A stretch of DNA of 18,833 nt from Phycisphaerales bacterium UBA2402 (GTDB lineage: Bacteria > Planctomycetota > Phycisphaerae > Phycisphaerales > UBA1924). The DNA lies in NCBI GenBank assembly GCA_002343715.1, contig DDSA01000160.1, positions 1 through 18,833 of the forward strand. The letters are read 5' to 3'. Shown here in pieces: positions 1-7,544 of the stretch (the first letter of the stretch is position 1; the number at the start of each line of letters is the position of its first letter). The notes under the pieces are model-generated. The model was not told where the DNA came from and did no database searches. It was given only the letters and a program-made list of their open reading frames with translations. The translations under genes were made by a program, and so were the position numbers.

Positions 1-2263
1 CGCCGCCGTCGACGCCGCCGTCCTCGTTGAAGTCCGCGGCCTCATCGCCCGCCTCCCACACGATGTAGAAGGCTTCGACATCGGCGCCGTCGACGCCGCC
101 GTCCTGGTTGAAGTCCGCGGGGCAGCCGCCGTCGCTGGGGACGGGAAGGCCCGGGGCGGAGATGGCCGTCGGTGTGCCGGGCTTGAAGAGGGTGATGACA
201 GCGTCGCCGGTGGTGGGGGGCGTGCTGGCGTCGAAGCGGTAGTTGTACATCGTGCTCCAGCGCAGGGCGTTGGATGAGTGGCCGGTGGGTCCGACGAAGG
301 GTTCGGTGGCCCAGGTCACGGCGTTGCTGGTGACGGAGGCGGGCCAGGCCTTCATGTCGGCGGCGGTGTTGGGGTACGGCTCGCCGGAGTGGGCGAAGAC
401 GCCGTGGAACCCGGTGTTGGAGACATCGACGCCCGATCCGGTGGGGATGCTGAAGGCGCCCGCCGCGCGGTCGGCGTTGAGGTTGTAGACGGCGTACTCG
501 TAGTGCCAGGTGCCGTTGCCGTTGTCGGTGGCCTTGCCCGCGACGAAGAAGCGGGCGACGATGCCCGGCGTGCCGAGGGTCGTGTCGATGTAGTCGGCGG
601 TGACGAGGGTCACGGAGGGATCGACGTTCTTCCAGGCCTTGATGGCCGGCTCGAAGCGATAGATGGGGCCCGTGAGCGTGGGGACGGAGGTCTGGCTGGG
701 GATGTTCATTTCCTGGTACGAAGCGTTGTTGAGGCCGTTGACGGCGGGGTTGGTCCCGGTGGTGAACTGGGCATCGTCGGCGGTGACGTAGTGAGCCTCG
801 CCGAAGTAGCGTGCCCCGGGGTTGAGGGCGGGGGTGACATCATCGACCTTGACCTGAAGGCGCATGCCGATGGTGCCGGTGGTGCCGCTGCCGTGGGGCC
901 AGGTGTAGACGCCGGTGGTGGGGTTCACCTCGGAGCGCGGGCCGAGGTAGGTCTGGCCGCCGTTGAGGCCCGAGCCGTAAGCGTCGGAGCAGTTGACGCC
1001 GAGTTGCTGGCCGCCCATCGGCGGCGGGACGCAGGTGCCGCAGGTGGCGCTGTTGGTGGATGAGAAACCGTGCTTGAGCCACGACTGGCCGATCTGCTCG
1101 AAGCGACCGTTCTTCAGGCGGTACATGTTCTGGGCGATGACCGGGTGCTGCACGCCCGAGGCGATCCACATGACGGGCGTGTCGCCGTTGTTGCAGGCAT
1201 CGGTGCCGATGGCGTAGGCGTTGATGTTGCCCGCGAGGCCGTAGTACCCGACGTCGGTCAGGCGGGCGACGAAGACATCAGGGCCCGCGGCGGGGCATGG
1301 AGTGACGGTGATCGATGTGGAAGAGATGCCGGTGCGGCCCTGCTCATCGCCGACGGTGAACTGGATGCTCTTGGTGCCGGGTGAGACCGAGGGCGGGATG
1401 GAGGCCCGGTACGAGAAGATGCGGTCGCCGGGGGTGACATCGCCGTTGGTGCCGTTGTCGTAGAGCGGCTGCGAGGCGAGGCCGCCGATGTTCGTGCAGT
1501 TGGCGAAAGCGTAGAGACCGGTGCTGTCGGGGTTGTACCCGGGTGAGACGTTCAGCGTGAGCAGCGTGGTGCTGCCCGAGCCGCAGGCGAAGACGGAGTT
1601 GGGGTTCGCCGCGGGCGTGCCCTGCGGGGGAAGGGGGCCGCTCGTGCAGGTGAGGGTGATCATCATGCCCTGGGTCAGCCCGCCGCCGTTGCAGGTGAAC
1701 TGCGAGGCGGGGAAGGTGGTGTGCTGGGCGCCGATGGTGGCCGAGGCGCCGGTGCCCGCGGCGTAGATGTACTCGACACGCGAGCCGTCTTCATACAGGC
1801 GCACCTGGAAGTTCGCCGCGGCACCGCCGGAGAAGTGGACAGCGCGCCACTCGATATTGAAGATGCGGTTGGGGGCGGTGTTGGATACGGAAGTGAAAAT
1901 GCCGTTGCCGGTGCCGTCGGTTCGGAGGTCGTCCCAGTAGGGGAGCAGCGCGACGCCCAGCGTGCCGGCCTGTGGGAGGCAGGCGTTGGTGTACGCGCTG
2001 CTGTTGGTGGTGAACTGGAGGTTGCCGTTGCTGCTGGCGCGGACCGAGTTGTACGTTACTCCGTAGAACGTCACGGGGAAGGGGAGGGGCACCATGGTCG
2101 TGCAGTCGTCGCACGCGTTGCCGGTGCTGGTGGTGCCGGGCACGATCGAGGCCCCGGTGGAGGTAGATAGGTTGAAGCCGGTGCACTGGGCGTGCGCGGC
2201 GGCGGCGAAGGCCGCGACGCACAGACCGGCGGCCAGCAAACGGGCGGGGCGTATCAAGTTCAT
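1..2263 (-). CDS. Large secreted multidomain protein with dockerin-like C-terminal repeats (3' end cut by window edge)
   Basis: An open minus-strand frame of at least 754 codons starts at the ATG at 2261-2263, with GGAG five bases upstream, and runs off the left edge. Residues 1-25 form a signal peptide (hydrophobic run, then AHA before QC). Residues about 30-200 contain PFPVTFYGVTYNSVRASSNG and LLPYWDD, typical of surface beta-sandwich domains in large secreted bacterial proteins. A region around NGDVTPGDRIFSYRA looks Ig-like or choice-of-anchor-like. The middle (for example IGQSWLKHGF, GGQTYLGPRSEV) recurs, from memory, in planctomycetal secreted proteins of unknown function. From about residue 712 come two EF-hand/dockerin-like repeats, ADFNQDGGVDGADV and ADFNEDGGVDGG. 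The export signal and repeats suggest a cell-surface or extracellular role. Catalytic function is not recognised. The C-terminal few dozen residues are probably missing. Confidence 0.85.
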   Translation of the reverse strand, partial: MNLIRPARLLAAGLCVAAFAAAAHAQCTGFNLSTSTGASIVPGTTSTGNACDDCTTMVPLPFPVTFYGVTYNSVRASSNGNLQFTTNSSAYTNACLPQAGTLGVALLPYWDDLRTDGTGNGIFTSVSNTAPNRIFNIEWRAVHFSGGAAANFQVRLYEDGSRVEYIYAAGTGASATIGAQHTTFPASQFTCNGGGLTQGMMITLTCTSGPLPPQGTPAANPNSVFACGSGSTTLLTLNVSPGYNPDSTGLYAFANCTNIGGLASQPLYDNGTNGDVTPGDRIFSYRASIPPSVSPGTKSIQFTVGDEQGRTGISSTSITVTPCPAAGPDVFVARLTDVGYYGLAGNINAYAIGTDACNNGDTPVMWIASGVQHPVIAQNMYRLKNGRFEQIGQSWLKHGFSSTNSATCGTCVPPPMGGQQLGVNCSDAYGSGLNGGQTYLGPRSEVNPTTGVYTWPHGSGTTGTIGMRLQVKVDDVTPALNPGARYFGEAHYVTADDAQFTTGTNPAVNGLNNASYQEMNIPSQTSVPTLTGPIYRFEPAIKAWKNVDPSVTLVTADYIDTTLGTPGIVARFFVAGKATDNGNGTWHYEYAVYNLNADRAAGAFSIPTGSGVDVSNTGFHGVFAHSGEPYPNTAADMKAWPASVTSNAVTWATEPFVGPTGHSSNALRWSTMYNYRFDASTPPTTGDAVITLFKPGTPTAISAPGLPVPSDGGCPADFNQDGGVDGADVEAFYIVWEAGDEAADFNEDGGVDGG
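5..39. repeat. First copy of a 35-bp near-perfect repeat encoding the dockerin-like motif
   Basis: Bases 5-39 match bases 86-120 at 34 of 35 positions, 81 bp (27 codons) apart. Read on the minus strand both encode ADFN(Q/E)DGGVDG, the calcium-loop part of the dockerin-like repeat. Such a repeat inside a gene family is a natural place for a short-read assembly to stop, which fits the window edge lying here. Confidence 0.8.
86..120. repeat. Second copy of the 35-bp dockerin-motif repeat
   Basis: This copy differs from the one at 5-39 by a single base (Gln versus Glu codon on the minus strand). The 27-residue period matches the repeat unit of the dockerin-like tail. Confidence 0.8.
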
Positions 2264-2374
2264 AAGCACTCCGAAAGCCACGAGAAGGGCCGGGACAACA
2301 CGGATGAAATCGGAACCTGGGTCGGGGTGCGGATCGCACCCGAACCAGAGAATAGCAAAGATTCGGCGCAATTG

Positions 2375-2396
2375 GAAGAGGAATATACCCCTCTTC
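2375..2396. other. Inverted repeat between the serine hydrolase and the secreted-protein gene
   Basis: GAAGAGG (2375-2381) and CCTCTTC (2390-2396) form a perfect 7-bp inverted repeat around an AT-rich 8-base loop. It lies in the 211-bp gap between two minus-strand genes. On the minus strand no U-run follows, so it is a poor intrinsic terminator. It could be an operator or an mRNA hairpin upstream of the secreted-protein gene. Function is not shown. Confidence 0.35.
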
Positions 2397-2474
2397 GCGT
2401 GAATCTTGATCGCCCGCGCGTTCGTTTATTGGACGTTGATATCCGGATTTCAGGCCCGCGTCGGGGTGTATTCA

Positions 2475-3584
2475 TCAGCGCAGCGACTCGATGACGAGTC
2501 GGTAGAACTCCGCCTGTTTGTCGGAGTGCCAGCGCCAGACGATGACGAGGTCGCGGGCGGGGTCGATGAAGATCGTGTTCTGGCCCGCGCCCTGCGCGGA
2601 GAAGGCCTGCTCCGATGCGGCGGGCCAGCGGCCGGTGGTGTTGAGCCACCAGAGAAATCCATAGTCGGGGCGTTGGCCCTGCGGGCTGGTCGCCCGCGTG
2701 ATCCACGACTCTGAGAGAATGCGGCGGCCGTTCCATTCGCCGCGGCGGAGCAAGAGCAGGCCGTAGCGGGCGTGATCGCGCGAACTCATCCACAGCCCGC
2801 CGCCCCAGCGCGTGCCGCCGGAGATGCTGGGCACGGGGGTGCCGTCGAGGTCAACTGTGGCGTTGTCGTAGGCGATGTAGCGCCAGGTGTCGCTCGCGCC
2901 GATGGGGTCCATGATCTCGGCGCGGAGGACCTCGGGCAGGGGCCGCTTCCAGACCCTCAGCAGGGAGAGGGCGAAGCGGTTGATGCGGACATCGTTGTAC
3001 TCGTAATGCTCGCCGGGGGCTTTGAGTGCCCTGGGCTTCATCGCGCCCTTGCCGTACTCGTCCTTGCCGATGAAGGCGTGGTCTTTGCCGAAGAGTTCGC
3101 CCATCCACTCGCTGGTCTGCGTGACGTGGTGATGCCAGGTGATGGGGGCGTTGTGCGGGTCGTCGTAGCCGCCGTCCTTGACCAGCAAGGCGACCGGGTC
3201 GTCGATCGAGGAGATGAGGCGGCGGTCAAGTGCCAGGCCCAGGATCGTCGAGAGGTAACTCTTGGCGACGCTATAGGAAGGATCGACGGCGGCGGTATCG
3301 CCCCACTCCGCGGCGATGTAGCCGCGGCGGACGATGAGGCCGTTGGTCGCGGCGCGCGACGCGGGCAGCGGCCCGAGCGGGCGGCCGAAGATCTCGGCCT
3401 GCGTGGAAAAGTCCGCGGGCATGTCGGTCTCGCAGGACCGCGCGAATGTGACAGCGCGGGCCAGCGCTCCCGGATCAAAGCCGAGTTCGGCGGGGGGGCG
3501 GGATTCCCAGGAGCCCGCGGGCGGGTAGTAGTGCTGGGCGAGCGAAAGGGAGGTAAGTAGGAGGAGGGTGAAAAGACGGAGCAT
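2475..3584 (-). CDS. Exported beta-lactamase-family serine hydrolase (class C / penicillin-binding-like)
   Basis: A 369-residue protein. Residues 1-16 (MLRLFTLLLLTSLSLA, then QHYY) form a short signal peptide, so it probably acts in the periplasm or is anchored outside. The fold's active-site motifs are visible: SVAK at 105-108 (SxxK nucleophile and base), YEYND around Tyr196 (position of the usual YxN), and QGAGQ at 331-335 in place of the KTG/HxG element, followed by the typical final strand DLVIVWRW. GGGLWMSSRDHARYG (261-275) is a common block in serine hydrolases of this family. Members include esterases, DD-peptidases and 6-aminohexanoate-dimer hydrolase types; the substrate cannot be read from sequence. 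No Shine-Dalgarno is seen before the ATG. It lies 100 bp downstream of flgK on the same strand and may or may not share its transcript. Confidence 0.85.
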   Translation of the reverse strand: MLRLFTLLLLTSLSLAQHYYPPAGSWESRPPAELGFDPGALARAVTFARSCETDMPADFSTQAEIFGRPLGPLPASRAATNGLIVRRGYIAAEWGDTAAVDPSYSVAKSYLSTILGLALDRRLISSIDDPVALLVKDGGYDDPHNAPITWHHHVTQTSEWMGELFGKDHAFIGKDEYGKGAMKPRALKAPGEHYEYNDVRINRFALSLLRVWKRPLPEVLRAEIMDPIGASDTWRYIAYDNATVDLDGTPVPSISGGTRWGGGLWMSSRDHARYGLLLLRRGEWNGRRILSESWITRATSPQGQRPDYGFLWWLNTTGRWPAASEQAFSAQGAGQNTIFIDPARDLVIVWRWHSDKQAEFYRLVIESLR

Positions 3585-3684
3585 GGAACGAACTGTACAA
3601 CGCGGCTGGATTGATGACCGCGATGATTGAACACACTCTCAATGTGCCGTTATTTACGAATGCAACGCGACCGCTCGGCGTGAT

Positions 3685-5427
3685 CTAGACGATCGTGAGC
3701 AGTGTCTGGAACATCTGGTCGGCGGTGGAGATGACCCGCGCGGCGGCCTGGTACTGACGCTGGAAGTCGAGCAGTGAGATGGACTCCTCATCGACGTTGA
3801 CCCCGCTGACGGCGGAGCGCTGGGCCTCGAGGCTTTCGTGGACCATGAGTTTCGCCTCGGCGTTGGTCCTCGCGGCGGAGACCGCGCCGCCCACGGCCTG
3901 CACCCCGTCGCGCCAGAGGCCGGAGATGGTGCGGCCCCCGAGCGCTGCGAGGCTCTGATCCTGGAGACCGGCGAGGACGAGGGCCGCGCCGTTCTCGACA
4001 AACCGGCCCCCTTCGTACCGCCCGACGGAAAGGTGTTGCGGCTGGGCGAGCAGGTCGGATCGGACGGCGATGTCCGCGCCGCCGGTCCCCGTGAAGTAAC
4101 TGTTCAGCCCCAGCACCGAGAGCACACCGGAGGAATCCTCGCCGAAGGAGAAGTCGAAGCCGCTGCGGGCATCGATGCGCAGTTTTCCTTCGGGGGTGAA
4201 CGTCGCGGAGAGGCCGGGAACGGCGTTGAGGGCGGCGCGGAGGCTCTCGGCGGTGGTGTCGTCGGCGCCGCCCCCCGCGGCGGAGATGCCGTCGAGGTCG
4301 ATGGCGATGCGGGTCTCTTCCATCGCGCCGGTGGCGCTGTGGCGGACTCGAACGAGAAAGCCGCCGTGCGATGCGGCAAAGGGAAGTGACGAGAGCGAGG
4401 CGTTAGCGCTGTCGGCCAGCGAGAGAGTCCGGTCCCCGGCCGTGATGGACAGGGTGCCGGTGGTGCCTGTCAGGCCGGCGGCGTTGGAGGCGGTGCTGTG
4501 CAGCGAGTTGACCTCGACAATCAGGCGAGAGGCGAGGGTGTCGAGCGTGGCGATGGTGCCGCGGATGGCGGTCTGGCGTCCGCCCAGGAGGGCGGCGATC
4601 TGGCCGCCGGATGGCGAGAGGTCGATCCCTTCCTGCGAGGCGGTGGCGCGGACGGACACGGAGAGTGAAGTCTCTCGCCCGTCGGTGCGTCGGCGGAGTT
4701 CGAGTTCGCGCAGGCGCGATCCTTGGAGGATGGGGGCGGAGCCGACGAGGACATCGACGCCCCCCAGGCCCCGGTCGATGACGGTGATGTCCATCATCTC
4801 GGCGAGTTGGGTGAGGGCGGTGTCGCGGGCATCGCGCAGCGGGTTGGCGGGGCGGCCCCCGCCCTCGGCGGCGGAGATCGACTGGTTCAGGTCGGCGATC
4901 TGCGACAGCAGTTCGTTGGCGCGGCCGACGGCGGCGCCGAGTTGATCGTCGATCTGGGTCTGTTGATTCTGCAGGTCGCCCCGCAGGCGGCGGATGAACT
5001 GGGCGAGTTTGTCCCCCTGCTGGACGACGGCGGCGGAGGAGCGCGTCTGGTTGGCCCGCTCCGACCAGGAACGGAAAAAGGCCGAGAGCTCGCCGGAGAG
5101 GTCGTGGTCGCCGAGTTCGCCCAGCGCGGCCTCGACCTGGGAGAGGATGTTGTGCTGGGTCTGGGCGGCGGCGCGGTCGGAGTTGCTTCCCATCAGGCGG
5201 GCCTGCAGGGCTTCATCGATCTGGCGGCGGATGCTCCGCACGGCGACGCCCTGCCCGATGGCGCCGCCGGGCGTGGACCGGTCGCCCGCGACGGGCACAA
5301 AGTCGCCGGTCTGGCGCGAGTAGCCGGGCGTCGCGGCGTTGGCGAGGTTGTTGCCCGCGACCTGGATCGCGAGTTGGCTCGCGTTGAGGGCCGAGCGCCC
5401 GATCTGCATGGCTGAGGTGAGGCTCAT
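3685..5427 (-). CDS. flgK: Flagellar hook-associated protein 1 (FlgK)
   Basis: A 580-residue protein that forms the junction between hook and filament. The N-terminus (SALNASQLAIQVAGNNLANA, then TPGYSRQ) is the conserved D0 helix plus the rod/hook/filament junction motif. The C-terminus (VNVDEESISLLDFQRQYQAA, then ending in ADQMFQTLLTIV) is the matching D0 helix of FlgK. Between them, residues about 85-180 are helical with NANELLSQIADLN-type repeats and the centre is the variable outer domain. The frame stays open far upstream in this GC-rich DNA, but the ATG at 5425-5427 matches the family start exactly and leaves 20 bp to the flgN stop. No strong Shine-Dalgarno is visible. It is the last gene of the flagellar cluster. 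flgL, often the next gene, is not in the window. Confidence 0.95.
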   Translation of the reverse strand: MSLTSAMQIGRSALNASQLAIQVAGNNLANAATPGYSRQTGDFVPVAGDRSTPGGAIGQGVAVRSIRRQIDEALQARLMGSNSDRAAAQTQHNILSQVEAALGELGDHDLSGELSAFFRSWSERANQTRSSAAVVQQGDKLAQFIRRLRGDLQNQQTQIDDQLGAAVGRANELLSQIADLNQSISAAEGGGRPANPLRDARDTALTQLAEMMDITVIDRGLGGVDVLVGSAPILQGSRLRELELRRRTDGRETSLSVSVRATASQEGIDLSPSGGQIAALLGGRQTAIRGTIATLDTLASRLIVEVNSLHSTASNAAGLTGTTGTLSITAGDRTLSLADSANASLSSLPFAASHGGFLVRVRHSATGAMEETRIAIDLDGISAAGGGADDTTAESLRAALNAVPGLSATFTPEGKLRIDARSGFDFSFGEDSSGVLSVLGLNSYFTGTGGADIAVRSDLLAQPQHLSVGRYEGGRFVENGAALVLAGLQDQSLAALGGRTISGLWRDGVQAVGGAVSAARTNAEAKLMVHESLEAQRSAVSGVNVDEESISLLDFQRQYQAAARVISTADQMFQTLLTIV

Positions 5428-5447
5428 GGCGTGGGTCCGTGCGTTGG

Positions 5448-5981
5448 TCAGGATCGCAGATCGAGCGCGGAGAGGACGGGTTGCCCGGTATCGACCGTGC
5501 CGCGCCGTCCGTAGGTGCCGGCGTGGCTCAGGTTCTTGCCCACCTGGCGTGCGAGTCCTTCCATGTGGGTGAGCAGCGACGCGGTGGCGGCACGGATGAC
5601 CGCGGTTCGGTCCCGTACATCCTCGGCGAGTCGGCGCAGTCTGTTGGCCGCGGCGGTGAGGCGGGAACGGTCGGCTTCGGGCAGGAGGCCGGCGAGGTGG
5701 GTGAGCGTGACAGGGTGCGGCACGCGGGGGAGGAGGGGCGCGGCGGCGGCGATGAGTTCGCGTCTCACCGCGTCGAGAGCGCCGAGTTCCTCGAGGACCT
5801 CGGACTCGCGCTCGGCGAGCGCGGCGACGGCGGGGCCGTCGGCCCTTCGGAGTGCATCGCGGTGTTCGTTCAGAAGTTGCTGCGCGAGGGTGTACCGCTC
5901 GGTCAGGCGTGCGAGCAGACCTTCCAAGTGCTCGGCGATGGCGGCGGGCGTCAGCGTGGAAGTGGCCGTTCTGGAGGGCAT
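5448..5981 (-). CDS. flgN: FlgN-family flagellar export chaperone
   Basis: A 177-residue, largely helical protein. The start at 5979-5981 (MPSRTATSTLT) is supported by AAGGA about nine bases upstream; an in-frame upstream ATG at 6084-6086 would overlap the preceding gene. Features that fit FlgN are LLARLTERYTLAQQLLNEHR near residue 20, a central alpha-helical stretch with ALAERESEVLEELGALDAVR, and a C-terminus with NLSHAGTYGRRG. FlgN binds the C-termini of FlgK and FlgL in the cytosol and delivers them to the flagellar export gate. Placement 20 bp upstream of flgK supports this. Sequence conservation in this family is low, so the call rests on both pattern and context. Confidence 0.85.
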   Translation of the reverse strand: MPSRTATSTLTPAAIAEHLEGLLARLTERYTLAQQLLNEHRDALRRADGPAVAALAERESEVLEELGALDAVRRELIAAAAPLLPRVPHPVTLTHLAGLLPEADRSRLTAAANRLRRLAEDVRDRTAVIRAATASLLTHMEGLARQVGKNLSHAGTYGRRGTVDTGQPVLSALDLRS

Positions 5982-6001
5982 CGGCGTCGGGTCCTTGACG
6001 T

Positions 6002-6409
6002 TCACCCGGTCGGGTGCCGCGGCTCCGCCGCGGTGGGTTGGTCCTGACGCAGCACGCGGCGTGCCACGGCGTCGACGAGTGGCCAACGGCCCTGCGAGAC
6101 CAGGCGCTGCGCGAGTTGGGCATCGAGCATGCCGCGGAACGTGCGCTCCGCCTGATTCGGCGCGAACGGCGCGGCGGCCCAGGGGCTGTGACGCATCTGC
6201 TGGAGAATCGGCTGAACGAGGGAGACGGCGACGAGTTGCTCCGCGCCCTGGCGGGCGCGCTCCTCGGGGGAATGTTCGGCACCCCGGCCGCGCCCGATGA
6301 TCGAGGCGAAGTCGGCCTGCGAGTCCGCGAGGGGGCGATGGGGCGCGATGGGACGATCGAGCGAAGCCCCGGCGGTGGCGGCGGAGAGAGAGTCGCTGAA
6401 GGGGTTCAT
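6002..6409 (-). CDS. flgJ: FlgJ-type rod-binding protein (rod-binding domain only)
   Basis: A 135-residue protein. Residues about 55-125 match the FlgJ N-terminal rod-binding domain: AEQLVAVSLVQPILQQMRHS, then ERTFRGMLDAQLAQRLVSQG, then LVDAVARRVL. In enterobacteria FlgJ also carries a C-terminal muramidase; here the protein ends after the rod-binding part, as in many other phyla, so a separate peptidoglycan hydrolase must open the wall for the rod. It probably acts in the periplasm as a rod cap. Residues 1-45 are low-complexity and unrecognised. The gap to flgI is 23 bp and to flgN 20 bp. No clear Shine-Dalgarno precedes the ATG at 6407-6409. Confidence 0.87.
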   Translation of the reverse strand: MNPFSDSLSAATAGASLDRPIAPHRPLADSQADFASIIGRGRGAEHSPEERARQGAEQLVAVSLVQPILQQMRHSPWAAAPFAPNQAERTFRGMLDAQLAQRLVSQGRWPLVDAVARRVLRQDQPTAAEPRHPTG

Positions 6410-6432
6410 GCGGAGTCGTGGGGCGGCGCGTG

Positions 6433-7494
6433 TCAGTCGATGACGAGTTTGGCCTGGAGCTGGCCGCTTTTGTGCATCATCTGGAGGATGTTGATCTGTT
6501 CCGGCACGGGGATGGCGAGTTGCTTGAAGGCGGCGATGAGGTCGCTGAGGCGCGCGGTGTCGGCGGGCTGCGACCCGGGGGTGAGTTCGGTCCAGGCGGT
6601 GCGTGTCACCTGCGGGTTGAGAGTGGTCGGTGTCGGCGCGGGGACGACGGTGGTGATGCTCAGGTCTTTCTGCGTGATGGCCACGGGGCGGACCTGCACA
6701 TCGCCGGTGATGATGATCGCGCCGGTGCGCTGGTTGACCACGACCTGGGCGGGCAGGTCGAGCAAGGCAGGGTTGACCTCGGCGGCGAAGACATCGGCGA
6801 GGAAAGCGGCGCGGTTGGCGCGCTCGGCGGGGGGGATCGTGATGCGGACCAGCCGCTCATCGACGGGCACGGCGACGGCGTTGCCGATCGGGTCGGCCTT
6901 GCCGTTGATGGCGATGGCGATCTGGCTGGCGGCGGCCCACCCAGCGTACGGAGCGTCGATGACGAGGTCGAAGGTGTCGCTGATCTGCGGGCCGACGATG
7001 TCCTCGAAGAGGCGAGCGCCCCGGCGGACGACACCCACGGTGGTGATATTCGGATCGGAGATGTCGATCAGCCCTTCGGCGATGGCGTAGACGGGGCTGT
7101 CGGGGAAGGGGCCTTTGAGCGCGGTCAGAAAGAGCTGCCCGCCCGCGATGCTGCTGGCGGAGTAGAGGGTCGAGACGCGCACGTCGTAACGGTCATCGGC
7201 CCTGGCCCCGCGCTCGGGGATAATACAGGTCACCATGACCAGCGCCGCGGCGTTGGCTTTGAGCAGTTCACGGGGTGAGTTGAGTTCGTTGCCGCTGTTC
7301 TTGTAGAGTTCGGCGAGGGGGCGGGCGACGGCGAGTTCCTTGCCGCTGTCGCCGGTGCCTTTGAGGCCGATGACCAGGCCCATGCCCTGCAGGATGTACT
7401 CACCCTCTCCCCGGATGCGGGTGAGTTCGCGGACGGTCGTGGCCAGCCCACCGGCGGGGAGAAGGAGCGCAAGAAGCGCGGCGAAGAAGCGCAT
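6433..7494 (-). CDS. flgI: Flagellar basal-body P-ring protein (FlgI)
   Basis: A 353-residue protein, close to the usual length of about 365. A signal peptide (MRFFAALLALLLPAGGLA) precedes the conserved N-terminus VRELTRIRGEGEYILQGMGL, then VIGLKGTGDSG. The C-terminus LSDLIAAFKQLAIPVPEQIN, then ILQMMHKSGQLQAKLVI, is diagnostic for FlgI. The protein polymerises in the periplasm around the rod. The start is ambiguous: ATG at 7492-7494 gives a compact signal peptide, whereas the in-frame ATG at 7546-7548 overlaps the pxpA stop as ATGA and would add 18 residues ahead of the signal sequence. The L-ring gene flgH is not in the window. Confidence 0.95.
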   Translation of the reverse strand: MRFFAALLALLLPAGGLATTVRELTRIRGEGEYILQGMGLVIGLKGTGDSGKELAVARPLAELYKNSGNELNSPRELLKANAAALVMVTCIIPERGARADDRYDVRVSTLYSASSIAGGQLFLTALKGPFPDSPVYAIAEGLIDISDPNITTVGVVRRGARLFEDIVGPQISDTFDLVIDAPYAGWAAASQIAIAINGKADPIGNAVAVPVDERLVRITIPPAERANRAAFLADVFAAEVNPALLDLPAQVVVNQRTGAIIITGDVQVRPVAITQKDLSITTVVPAPTPTTLNPQVTRTAWTELTPGSQPADTARLSDLIAAFKQLAIPVPEQINILQMMHKSGQLQAKLVID

Positions 7495-7544
7495 GACCGC
7501 CCGGTGAGCAAGCGGTGTGCCGGGCGCGAAGCGGCGAGGCGGGA

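Noticed and set aside
278..1063. A 261-codon plus-strand open frame over the left-edge gene
   Set aside because: Glycine/valine-rich shadow of the minus-strand secreted protein, which has a signal peptide, ribosome binding site and domain matches.
2772..3560. A 262-codon plus-strand open frame opposite the serine hydrolase
   Set aside because: Antisense shadow; no domain, no ribosome binding site, and the opposite strand carries clear active-site motifs.
3590..3605. GTTC/GAAC repeats and a TGTACA palindrome before the serine hydrolase gene, suggestive of a LexA-type site
   Set aside because: Spacing does not fit known LexA boxes and nothing else points to SOS control.
5428..6282. Upstream extension of the flgK reading frame (would give 865 residues)
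   Set aside because: The extra residues are low-complexity Arg/Pro-rich and overlap flgN and the rod-binding gene; the ATG at 5427 matches the FlgK family N-terminus exactly.
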